From assembly GCF_014269035.2 (NCBI RefSeq), contig NZ_JABWRP020000012.1:62001-126000 (forward strand): a stretch of DNA of 64,000 nucleotides. The letters run 5' to 3'. A model generated the notes under the pieces. That model had not been told where the DNA came from. It saw only the letters and a program-made list of their open reading frames with translations, and did not search any database. How positions within the stretch are numbered: position 1 is the stretch's first letter; each line of letters starts with the position of its first letter. Below are positions 45,469 to 53,660 of this stretch, one piece after another. Both the position numbers and the translations under genes were made by a program. The stretch comes from Pseudomonas vlassakiae (GTDB lineage: Bacteria > Pseudomonadota > Gammaproteobacteria > Pseudomonadales > Pseudomonadaceae).

Positions 45469-46523
45469 CGAACATCCTCAGCCAGCAGCAGCGCGCTCAG
45501 GCGGCTCGCTACATGCTCGGGATTCAGGCGAGTGAAGCACAGTGGCCACTCGCGTTTGAGATCGAACCGGCGCAGGTCGTCGGCGCTCGGTTTGTAGGTG
45601 CATTTCTTTTGCAGGCACGGTGCGCATGGCCAGTCACTGGCCTGGTGAATCTGGGTCCGTCCGTAGGCGCCGGTCAGGCCTGGGTTGGTCGGGCCGAACA
45701 GCGAAATGGTCGGCACGTCCAGCGCTGCAGCCAGGTGGCCGAGGCCGGTATCCACCGCCACACAGGCCTTGGCCGCCGCCAGCACACGGGCGACGCCGGC
45801 AAGGTTCAATCTGGGGAGCACCTGGCAGTTGTTCAAGCCTTGGGCAATGCGCTCGGCACGGGCCTTTTCAGCAGGGTTGCCCCAGGGCAGGCGTACCTGC
45901 AGCTTGCGCCGGCCCATGCGCTCGGCCAGTTCGCGCCAGTAGGCTTCAGGCCAGTGCTTGGTCGCCCAGGTGGTGCCATGCAGGAACACCACGTAAGGCG
46001 CAGCCGGCGGCAATTGCAGGCGGTCGAGGTCGAGACCGTACTGGCCGATGCCTTCCGGCAGGTCATAGGCCAGGGCCATGGCGAACAGTTGTCGTACTCG
46101 CTCCACGGCATGCTGGCCAACGGCGACTGACAGCGGCCGGTCATAGAACCGGCTGGCCCAGCCTTCACGGGCCGAATAGCGGTCCAGCCCGGCGACCGGG
46201 GCCTTGACGTAGCGGGTCAGCCAAGCCGACTTGACCAGGCCCTGGGCATCGATCACCAGGTCGTACTGGCGCTCGCGAACGCGCTGCTTGAACGCCTTCC
46301 ACTCGCCGCTCTTGAGGGTCTGCCAGAGGTTCTTGCGCCAGCGGCGGATCGCCACCGGGATGACCTGGTCGACTGCCGGGTGCCAGCTGGGGATCTCGGC
46401 AAAGCCTTCTTCCACCACCCAGTCGAAACGGATGCCCGGGATGGCATGGGCGGCGTCGGTCAGCGCCGGCAGGGTGTGGATCACATCACCCAGCGACGAA
46501 GTCTTGATGATCAGTACCCGCAC
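45465..46523 (-). CDS. waaC: WaaC, LPS heptosyltransferase I
   Basis: 352 residues, GT9 family. The start MRVLIIKTSSLGDVIHTLPAL is the classic WaaC opening. VAVDTGLGHLAAALDVPTISLFGPTNPGLTGAYG carries the ADP-heptose-binding region. It adds the first heptose to Kdo2-lipid A on the cytoplasmic face. Directly follows waaF with no gap (waaF stop at 46524). Confidence 0.97.
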   Translation of the reverse strand: MRVLIIKTSSLGDVIHTLPALTDAAHAIPGIRFDWVVEEGFAEIPSWHPAVDQVIPVAIRRWRKNLWQTLKSGEWKAFKQRVRERQYDLVIDAQGLVKSAWLTRYVKAPVAGLDRYSAREGWASRFYDRPLSVAVGQHAVERVRQLFAMALAYDLPEGIGQYGLDLDRLQLPPAAPYVVFLHGTTWATKHWPEAYWRELAERMGRRKLQVRLPWGNPAEKARAERIAQGLNNCQVLPRLNLAGVARVLAAAKACVAVDTGLGHLAAALDVPTISLFGPTNPGLTGAYGRTQIHQASDWPCAPCLQKKCTYKPSADDLRRFDLKREWPLCFTRLNPEHVASRLSALLLAEDVR

Positions 46524-47573
46524 TTAGTCGACCTCGGCCACGGTATCGATCAGGTTCGGACCACCCAGGCTGTGCAGGGCGGCGATCACTCTGCCCGGCT
46601 CCAGCAGGCGCAGGCAGTTGTAGTGGCCGAAGCGGCAGGTGCGGTCGAAGCACGGGCTGCACTCGATGCCGGTGCGCACCACTTCCACCTGTTCGGCCAG
46701 CGGCGGCGTGAAGCCTGGCGAAGTGGAACCGTACACCGCGACCAGCGGGCGGTTCAGTGCCGCCGCCACGTGCATCAGGCCAGAGTCGTTGGACACCACG
46801 GCATCGGCGCAGGACATCAGGTCGATGGCCTCGGCCAGCGAGGTTTCGCCCGCCAGGTTGTACGACTCTTCACGCAGGCCCGGTATCAGGCGGTCGCGGA
46901 TCTGCTCGCCGACCGGGTGGTCGTTCTTCGAGCCGAACAGCCACACCTGCCAGCCCTGGCGGGTCATCGCATCGGCCACAGCGGCGTAGTGCTCGCTCGG
47001 CCAGCGCTTGGCCTCACCGAACTCGGCGCCCGGGCACAGCGCCAGCACCGGGCGGTCCAACGCCAGGCCGAACTTGGCCAGGGCGGCTTCACGGCTCTGC
47101 GCTTCGATCCGCAGGCTTGGCCGCGGATACGGCTGCGGCAGCTCGGCACCGGGTGCGTAGGCCAGGGCCATGAAACGTTCGATCATCAACGGGTAGCGGG
47201 CCTTGTCCAGCTTGCGCACGTCGTTGAGCAGGCCGAAACGCATTTCACCGCGCCACCCGGTGCGCTTGGGAATGCCGGCAAAGAACGGCACCAGTGCAGA
47301 CTTCAACGAGTTGGGCAGCAGGATGGCCTGGTCGTACTGGCCGGCCAGGGACTTGCCGATGCGCCGACGCGTGGCCAGTTCCAGCGCGCCGTGGCCGAGC
47401 GGGAAGCTCAAGGCCTGACGCACTTCGGGCATGCGCTCAAGGATCGGCCGGCTCCACTCGGGCGCCAGCACGTCGATCACGCAGTCGGGGTGCTGCTGTT
47501 TCAGGCACTGGAACAGGGTCTGCGCCATCACCATGTCGCCGACCCAGCTGGGGCCAATGATCAGTATTCTCAT
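46524..47573 (-). CDS. waaF: WaaF, LPS heptosyltransferase II
   Basis: 349 residues from the ATG at 47573 (MRILIIGPSWVGDMVMAQTLF). GT9 family; NDSGLMHVAAALNRPLVAVYGSTSPGFTPP is the donor site. It adds the second heptose. First gene of the seven-gene core operon. A longer frame to 47612 adds residues not found in the family. It is separated from glnE by 111 bases holding a strong hairpin. Confidence 0.97.
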   Translation of the reverse strand: MRILIIGPSWVGDMVMAQTLFQCLKQQHPDCVIDVLAPEWSRPILERMPEVRQALSFPLGHGALELATRRRIGKSLAGQYDQAILLPNSLKSALVPFFAGIPKRTGWRGEMRFGLLNDVRKLDKARYPLMIERFMALAYAPGAELPQPYPRPSLRIEAQSREAALAKFGLALDRPVLALCPGAEFGEAKRWPSEHYAAVADAMTRQGWQVWLFGSKNDHPVGEQIRDRLIPGLREESYNLAGETSLAEAIDLMSCADAVVSNDSGLMHVAAALNRPLVAVYGSTSPGFTPPLAEQVEVVRTGIECSPCFDRTCRFGHYNCLRLLEPGRVIAALHSLGGPNLIDTVAEVD

Positions 47574-47592
47574 GCTTAGTCCAGAAACGCTC

Positions 47593-47628
47593 GGGGAGGC
47601 TACAGGCTGCATACAGCCTGGCCTCCCC
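47593..47628 (-). terminator. Long hairpin between glnE and waaF
   Basis: GGGGAGGC (47593-47600) pairs with GCCTCCCC (47621-47628), and inside it CAGGCTG (47603-47609) pairs with CAGCCTG (47614-47620). On the minus strand no T run follows at once, so it may attenuate rather than fully stop glnE transcripts, or act in the waaF leader. Confidence 0.5.
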
Positions 47629-47684
47629 TCTTTATATTCAGGCTATGTGGCGGACAGTGTACCACTCAGGCCCATTCCGGGCCT

Positions 47685-50618
47685 TCAGGTCAGCCCCAGC
47701 TCAGCCCAGATCCGTCGCACCTGGCGGCGCTCATCGGCGAACTGCGCCGCATCGATCACCCCGGCCTGCTTCTGCAGGGCCTGGCGGTGCGACGCCGAGC
47801 GGAACGCCTTGTACACCTCACGCAACAGCACCGCGTCACTGGCCGGCATCAACCCTGCCTGCTCCAGTTCTTCCAGAATGCGGATGTTATCGGTCCATCG
47901 GAGTATGGCCGGGTGCTCGTGAGACCAGGCCAAAGCGGCGTATTGCACCATAAATTCGATATCGACGATACCGCCGGCATCCTGCTTGATATCGAATGGC
48001 ACACCGGTATCGAAGGCATTGGCCGCGGTGCCGGCAAGGGTGGCCTTGGTGCCGAGGTTGTCGCGCATCTTGGCGCGCATTTCACTCACTTCGCTGCGCA
48101 ACTTGCCCAGATCGCGGGGCTGGCCCAGGACCTTGGCGCGCACGCCCTCGAATGCCGTCGCCACCTGTTTGCAACCCACCAGCACACGGGCACGCACCAG
48201 GGCCTGATGTTCCCATGTCCAGGCCTCGCTCTGCTGGTAGCGCTCGAACGCTCCCAGCGAACTGACCAGCAACCCCGCCGCGCCAGACGGGCGCAGGCGC
48301 ATGTCGACGTCGTACAGCTGGCCGGAGTTGGTCTGGGTAGTCAGCAAGTGGATGATGCGCTGGCCCAGGCGGGTGAAGAACTGCGCACTGTCGATCGGTT
48401 TGGCGCCGTCGGTTTCCGCCTGCGGGTCGCCATCGTGAATGAACACCAGGTCCAGGTCCGAGCCATGGCCCAGCTCCAGGCCGCCGACCTTGCCGTAGCC
48501 GATGATGATGAAGCCTGGGTCGCACAGGCTACCGTCGCTGCGCCGGGGCTGACCATGGCGGGCCACGGTCTGGCGCCAGGCCAGGGCCAGCACCTGGTCG
48601 AGTATGGCTTCGGCCAGCCAGGTCAGGTAGTCGCTGACTTTCATCAACGGCAGGTTGCCGCTGATTTCCGACGCTGCCACACGCAGACTATGGGCCAGTT
48701 TGAAGTGGCGCAGCGCTTCCATCTGCTGTTCCAGGTCGTCCTCGGGGATGCGCGTCAGCCGCTCGCGCAGCTCGGCAGCCAGCTCCGGTGCCAGTGGTGG
48801 GCTGAACAGGCGGCCTTCGTTGAGCAGTTCATCGAGCAGCAAGGGGTAGCGAGCAATCTGCTCGGCGATCCACGGGCTGGCCGCACACAGGGTCAGCAAG
48901 CGCCGCAAGGCACCCGGGTTTTCGGTGAGCAGCACCAGGTAGGCCGAGCGCCGGGCCACGGCCTCGACCAGCGGCAACACCCGCTCCAGTACCAGGTCCG
49001 GGTTGTCGTGTTCCACAGCCTGGGCCAGCAGGCGTGGAATGAAGGCATCCAGGCGCTCGCGGCCGATGCGCTGCATCGAACGCAGCTGCGGGCTGGCGCG
49101 CAGCGCTGCCAGGCGGCGCAAGGCTTCGGTCGGTTGCTTGAAACCGGCCTCTTCCAGCTGGCGACCTGCGGCTTCTTCATCCTGGGCCTGTTCCCACAGC
49201 GGTGACCACTCGCCACCGACCACCAGCTCGCCTTCACCTTCGTCCTCATCCGGGTCGGCAATGACCTGACGGAAGTGCCAGTCGACCCGGCCGCGCCAGT
49301 ACATCAACTGATCGTGGAAGCTCTGCCAGTCGGCAAAACCCAGCATATAGGCGACACGCTCACGGTCGAGTTCGCTGTCGGGCAGCATCTGCGTCTGGCG
49401 GTCTGCGATGGCCTGGATGGCGTGTTCGGTGTAGCGCAGGAATTCATAGCCTTCGCGCAGTTCTGCCACCACGGCGGGCGGCAGGTAACCCTGGCCCTCC
49501 AGGATTGCCAACACCTTGAGCAATGGCCGCAGTTGCAGGCTCAGGTCACGGCCACCGTGAATCAGCTGGAAGGCCTGGGCGATGAACTCGACTTCGCGGA
49601 TGCCACCCGCACCCAGCTTGATGTTGTCGGCCATGCCCTTGCGCCGCACTTCCTGCTGGATCAGCTGCTTCATGGTGCGCAGCGCTTCGATCGCCGAAAA
49701 GTCCAGATAACGCCGATACACGAACGGCTTCAACATTTCCTGCAGTTGCGCGCCAGCGGCCTGGTCACCGGCCACCACCCGCGCCTTGATCATCGCGTAG
49801 CGTTCCCAGTCGCGGCCCTGGTCTTGGTAGTACTGCTCCAACGCATTGAAGCTGAGCACCAGGGCGCCGGCCGAGCCGTAGGGGCGCAGGCGCATGTCGA
49901 CACGGAATACAAAGCCATCGACGGTCACCGGGTCGAGCGCCTTGATCAGGCGCTGGCCCAGGCGGGTGAAGAATTCCTGGTTTTCCAGCGAGCGCTTGAC
50001 CCCTTCGGTTTCGCCGCCTTCGGGGAAGGCGAAGATCAGGTCGATGTCCGACGACAGGTTCAGCTCCACCGCGCCCAACTTGCCCATGCCCAGCACCACC
50101 ATGTGCTGCGGCTGGCCGCTACGGTTGCCGATCGGCGTGCCGAACTGCTGGCAGTGGCGCGGGTACAGCCACTGGTAGGCTTCGTCGATGGCCGCATCCG
50201 CGAGGTCGGACAGGTCGCGGCAGGTCTCGCCCAGCTCGGCCTGGCGGGTAATGTCACGCCAGATGATGCGCAGCTGATGGCGATTGCGCTGGCGACGCAG
50301 GTTGCGCGCCAGCTCGTCCTCGCTCTGCGCGGCCTGGGCTGCAGCGGCGATCTGCCCGCGCAGCTCGCCCGGTGCGTAACGGCGGTCCAGTTCACCGCTG
50401 GCGATCAACGCGAACAGCATGGCCGGCTCGCGCTGGGCAACGCCAAGGACAAAATCACTGGCGGCGGCGACCTGATCGAACTGTTGCCGGTGCAACGGCG
50501 TCCAGGTGTTGAGGTCGAGGTCAGCGTGGCCCGCCACGGCATCGCGCAGGAACTGCTGGTTGCGAACGACCAGCGGTTGCAGGGAAGCAGGCAGTTCGAG
50601 CGGCAAAGGTAGGCGCAT
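47685..50618 (-). CDS. glnE: GlnE, glutamine synthetase adenylyltransferase/deadenylase
   Basis: 977 residues, slightly longer than the E. coli protein (946). Two nucleotidyltransferase domains: the amino-terminal deadenylase with LSSDIDLIFAFPEGGE near residue 190, and the carboxyl-terminal adenylylase with GSDLDLVFIHDGDP near residue 713. Both DxD sites are intact. The enzyme attaches or removes AMP on glutamine synthetase under PII control. It is divergent from aceE across 380 bases. Confidence 0.97.
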   Translation of the reverse strand: MRLPLPLELPASLQPLVVRNQQFLRDAVAGHADLDLNTWTPLHRQQFDQVAAASDFVLGVAQREPAMLFALIASGELDRRYAPGELRGQIAAAAQAAQSEDELARNLRRQRNRHQLRIIWRDITRQAELGETCRDLSDLADAAIDEAYQWLYPRHCQQFGTPIGNRSGQPQHMVVLGMGKLGAVELNLSSDIDLIFAFPEGGETEGVKRSLENQEFFTRLGQRLIKALDPVTVDGFVFRVDMRLRPYGSAGALVLSFNALEQYYQDQGRDWERYAMIKARVVAGDQAAGAQLQEMLKPFVYRRYLDFSAIEALRTMKQLIQQEVRRKGMADNIKLGAGGIREVEFIAQAFQLIHGGRDLSLQLRPLLKVLAILEGQGYLPPAVVAELREGYEFLRYTEHAIQAIADRQTQMLPDSELDRERVAYMLGFADWQSFHDQLMYWRGRVDWHFRQVIADPDEDEGEGELVVGGEWSPLWEQAQDEEAAGRQLEEAGFKQPTEALRRLAALRASPQLRSMQRIGRERLDAFIPRLLAQAVEHDNPDLVLERVLPLVEAVARRSAYLVLLTENPGALRRLLTLCAASPWIAEQIARYPLLLDELLNEGRLFSPPLAPELAAELRERLTRIPEDDLEQQMEALRHFKLAHSLRVAASEISGNLPLMKVSDYLTWLAEAILDQVLALAWRQTVARHGQPRRSDGSLCDPGFIIIGYGKVGGLELGHGSDLDLVFIHDGDPQAETDGAKPIDSAQFFTRLGQRIIHLLTTQTNSGQLYDVDMRLRPSGAAGLLVSSLGAFERYQQSEAWTWEHQALVRARVLVGCKQVATAFEGVRAKVLGQPRDLGKLRSEVSEMRAKMRDNLGTKATLAGTAANAFDTGVPFDIKQDAGGIVDIEFMVQYAALAWSHEHPAILRWTDNIRILEELEQAGLMPASDAVLLREVYKAFRSASHRQALQKQAGVIDAAQFADERRQVRRIWAELGLT

Positions 50619-50826
50619 GGTCTATCCTTGATCGGCGTGAAATGGAGGGGAAAAAGCGGCCAAGAGGGAGCCGGACCTCGGTTGGACTGTCATACAAAAG
50701 TTGGAAATAGCTGAAAAAAACGAATCATTGGCATGAAACATCAAGATCCACCTGTTCGCGACACACCGCCAACCAACATGAACGTTTTTCCTCACAAGCC
50801 GAGGTGCGACCAAACGTCGCATTTGT

Positions 50827-50839
50827 GTAGTTTTACTAC
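50827..50839. promoter_or_regulatory. Operator-like site 1 before aceE
   Basis: GTAGT-TTT-ACTAC, a perfect dyad of the GT-N3-AC core shape used by FadR/PdhR-type GntR regulators. Its centre is 52 bases from the centre of site 2, which is five helical turns. Confidence 0.6.
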
Positions 50840-50878
50840 TACCCGTGACGTGCAAAAGCATGAAATGCCGAAGCAAAT

Positions 50879-50891
50879 GTAGTAAAACTAC
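50879..50891. promoter_or_regulatory. Operator-like site 2 before aceE
   Basis: GTAGT-AAA-ACTAC, the exact reverse complement of site 1 except for nothing: the 14-base TGTAGTTTTACTAC at 50826-50839 is repeated inverted at 50879-50892. It ends 110 bases before the aceE start. Confidence 0.6.
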
Positions 50892-51001
50892 ACGGCGCCG
50901 GGAGACACCCCGGTAATCCAAGAATTCACGACGTCTGCCCATAAGGCCAGTCGCAAACTCAGGCCCCCGATTCTGGTGGCCTTTCCGCCCTGGAGCAAGC
51001 C

Positions 51002-53647
51002 ATGCAAGACCTCGATCCAATCGAAACCCAGGAATGGCTGGATGCCCTGGAGTCGGTCCTCGATAAAGAAGGCGAAGACCGCGCTCATTACCTGATGACC
51101 CGCATGGGCGAGCTGGCCACCCGCAGTGGCTCCCAGCTGCCGTACGCGATCACCACGCCATACCGCAACACCATCCCTGTCACCCACGAAGCACGCATGC
51201 CTGGCGACCTGTTCATGGAACGCCGCATTCGCTCGATGGTGCGTTGGAACGCGCTGGCCATGGTGATGCGCACCAACCTGAAGGATTCGGACCTGGGCGG
51301 CCACATCTCCAGCTTCGCTTCCAGTGCCACCCTGTACGACATCGGCTTCAACTACTTCTTCCAGGCGCCGACCGAAGAGCATGGCGGCGACCTGATCTTC
51401 TTCCAGGGCCACGCCTCGCCAGGCGTCTACGCCCGTGCCTTCATGGAAGGCCGCATCAGCGAAGAGCAGATGAACAACTTCCGTCAGGAAGTGGACGGCA
51501 ACGGCCTGTCTTCGTACCCGCACCCGTGGCTGATGCCTGACTTCTGGCAGTTCCCGACCGTATCCATGGGTCTGGGTCCGATCCAGGCTATCTACCAGGC
51601 ACGCTTCATGAAGTACCTGGAAGCCCGTGGTTTCATCCCGGCCGGCAAGCAGAAGGTCTGGTGCTTCATGGGCGACGGCGAGTGCGACGAGCCGGAATCC
51701 CTGGGCGCAATCGCCCTGGCCGGCCGCGAGAAGCTGGACAACCTGATCTTCGTCATCAACTGCAACCTGCAGCGCCTCGACGGCCCGGTTCGCGGCAACG
51801 GCAAGATCATCCAGGAACTCGAAGGCGTGTTCCGTGGCGGTGGCTGGAACGTCAACAAGGTGGTCTGGGGTCGCTTCTGGGACCCACTGTTCGCCAAGGA
51901 CACCAACGGTGCCCTGCAGCGCCGCATGGACGAAGTCATCGACGGCGAGTACCAGAACTACAAAGCCAAAGACGGCGCGTACGTTCGCGAGAACTTCTTC
52001 AACACCCCAGAACTCAAGGCCATGGTCGAAGACCTGTCCGACGACGAGATCTGGAAGCTCAACCGTGGCGGCCACGACCCGTACAAGGTCTACGCGGCTT
52101 ACCACCAGGCGGTCAACCACAAGGACCAGCCAACCGTCATCCTGGCCAAGACCATCAAGGGTTACGGTACCGGTGCCGGCGAAGCCAAGAACACCGCGCA
52201 CAACACCAAGAAGGTCGACGTCGACAGCCTGCGTCATTTCCGTGACCGCTTCGACATCCCGGTCAAGGATGCCGACCTCGAGAACCTGCCGTTCTTCAAG
52301 CCTGAAGAAGGTTCTGCCGAAGCCAAGTACCTGGCCGAGCGCCGTGCTGCCCTGGGCGGCTTCGTGCCACAGCGCCGCGCGAAGAGCTTCAGCGTGCCGA
52401 CCCCGCCACTGGAAACGCTGAAAGCGATCCTGGACGGTTCGGGCGACCGCGAAATCTCCACCACCATGGCCTTCGTGCGTATCCTCGCGCAGCTGGTCAA
52501 GGACAAGGACATCGGCCAGCGCATCGTCCCGATCATCCCGGACGAAGCCCGTACCTTCGGTATGGAAGGCATGTTCCGCCAGCTGGGCATCTACTCGTCG
52601 GTCGGCCAGCTCTACGAGCCTGTCGATAAAGACCAGGTGATGTTCTACCGCGAAGACAAGAAGGGCCAGATCCTCGAGGAAGGCATCAACGAAGCCGGCG
52701 CCATGTCGTCGTTCATCGCTGCCGGTACCTCGTACAGCTGCCACAACCAGCCGATGCTGCCGTTCTACATCTTCTACTCGATGTTCGGCTTCCAGCGCAT
52801 CGGCGACCTGGCCTGGGCTGCCGGCGACAGCCGCACCCGTGGCTTCCTGATCGGCGGTACCGCCGGCCGTACCACCCTCAACGGTGAAGGCCTGCAGCAC
52901 GAAGACGGTCACAGCCACATGATGGCGGGCACCATCCCGAACTGCCGCACCTACGATCCGACCTACGGCTACGAGCTGGCGGTGATCATCCAGGACGGCA
53001 TGAAGAAGATGACCGAAGAGCAGCAGGACATCTTCTACTACATCACCGTGATGAACGAATCCTACCAGCAGCCAGCCATGCCGGCCGGTGTCGAGGAAGG
53101 CATCATCAAGGGTATGTACCTGCTCGAAGAAGACACCCGCGAAGCCGCGCACCACGTACAGCTGATGGGCTCCGGCACCATCCTGCGCGAAGTTCGCGAA
53201 GCGGCGAAGATCCTGCGTGAAGAGTTCAACGTCGGTGCCGACGTGTGGAGCGTCACCAGCTTCAACGAACTGCGTCGCGACGGCCTGGCCGTGGAACGCG
53301 CCAACCGCCTGAAGCCTGGCCAGAAGCCACAGCAGACCTACGTCGAGCAGTGCCTGAACGGTCGCAAAGGCCCGGTCATCGCCTCCACCGACTACATGAA
53401 GCTGTTCGCCGAGCAGATCCGCCAGTGGGTGCCGAGCAAAGAGTTCAAGGTCCTGGGTACCGACGGTTACGGTCGCAGCGACAGCCGCAAGAAGCTGCGT
53501 CACTTCTTCGAAGTCGACCGCCACTTCGTGGTGCTGGCTGCCCTGGAAGCCCTGGCTGACCGCGGCGAGATCGAACCCAAGGTTGTGGCTGACGCTATCG
53601 TCAAGTTCGGCATCGACCCGGACAAGCGCAACCCACTGGACTGCTGA
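51002..53647 (+). CDS. aceE: AceE, pyruvate dehydrogenase E1 component
   Basis: 881 residues, the homodimeric E1 class. It decarboxylates pyruvate on thiamine diphosphate and passes the acetyl group to E2 lipoyl domains. The ThDP/Mg motif is GDGECDEPES from residue 224 with NCNLQRLDG closing it. The amino terminus (MQDLDPIETQEWLDALESVL) contains the E2-binding region. Start ATG 51002 behind GGAGCAAGC. First of two genes, aceF follows after 13 bases. Regulated probably from the twin-operator gap. Confidence 0.98.
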   Translation: MQDLDPIETQEWLDALESVLDKEGEDRAHYLMTRMGELATRSGSQLPYAITTPYRNTIPVTHEARMPGDLFMERRIRSMVRWNALAMVMRTNLKDSDLGGHISSFASSATLYDIGFNYFFQAPTEEHGGDLIFFQGHASPGVYARAFMEGRISEEQMNNFRQEVDGNGLSSYPHPWLMPDFWQFPTVSMGLGPIQAIYQARFMKYLEARGFIPAGKQKVWCFMGDGECDEPESLGAIALAGREKLDNLIFVINCNLQRLDGPVRGNGKIIQELEGVFRGGGWNVNKVVWGRFWDPLFAKDTNGALQRRMDEVIDGEYQNYKAKDGAYVRENFFNTPELKAMVEDLSDDEIWKLNRGGHDPYKVYAAYHQAVNHKDQPTVILAKTIKGYGTGAGEAKNTAHNTKKVDVDSLRHFRDRFDIPVKDADLENLPFFKPEEGSAEAKYLAERRAALGGFVPQRRAKSFSVPTPPLETLKAILDGSGDREISTTMAFVRILAQLVKDKDIGQRIVPIIPDEARTFGMEGMFRQLGIYSSVGQLYEPVDKDQVMFYREDKKGQILEEGINEAGAMSSFIAAGTSYSCHNQPMLPFYIFYSMFGFQRIGDLAWAAGDSRTRGFLIGGTAGRTTLNGEGLQHEDGHSHMMAGTIPNCRTYDPTYGYELAVIIQDGMKKMTEEQQDIFYYITVMNESYQQPAMPAGVEEGIIKGMYLLEEDTREAAHHVQLMGSGTILREVREAAKILREEFNVGADVWSVTSFNELRRDGLAVERANRLKPGQKPQQTYVEQCLNGRKGPVIASTDYMKLFAEQIRQWVPSKEFKVLGTDGYGRSDSRKKLRHFFEVDRHFVVLAALEALADRGEIEPKVVADAIVKFGIDPDKRNPLDC

Positions 53648-53660
53648 GGAGTATTTTTAA

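Larger units (their letters stand above)
50619..51001. other. glnE/aceE divergent regulatory gap
   Basis: No credible gene. It holds a TGCGAC-N5-GTCGCA dyad at 50805-50821 and two GTAGT-N3-ACTAC sites (listed separately) in its aceE-proximal half. The glnE-proximal part (50680-50790) is AT-richer. No clear -35/-10 pair could be fixed. Confidence 0.5.

Noticed and set aside
50622..51020. 132-residue minus-strand frame in the glnE/aceE gap
   Set aside because: It covers the operator-like dyads, has no ribosome site and its translation (basic, mixed) resembles no family.
50888..53524. 878-residue open frame antisense to aceE
   Set aside because: Same shadow effect; aceE is certain on the plus strand by its ThDP motif and length.
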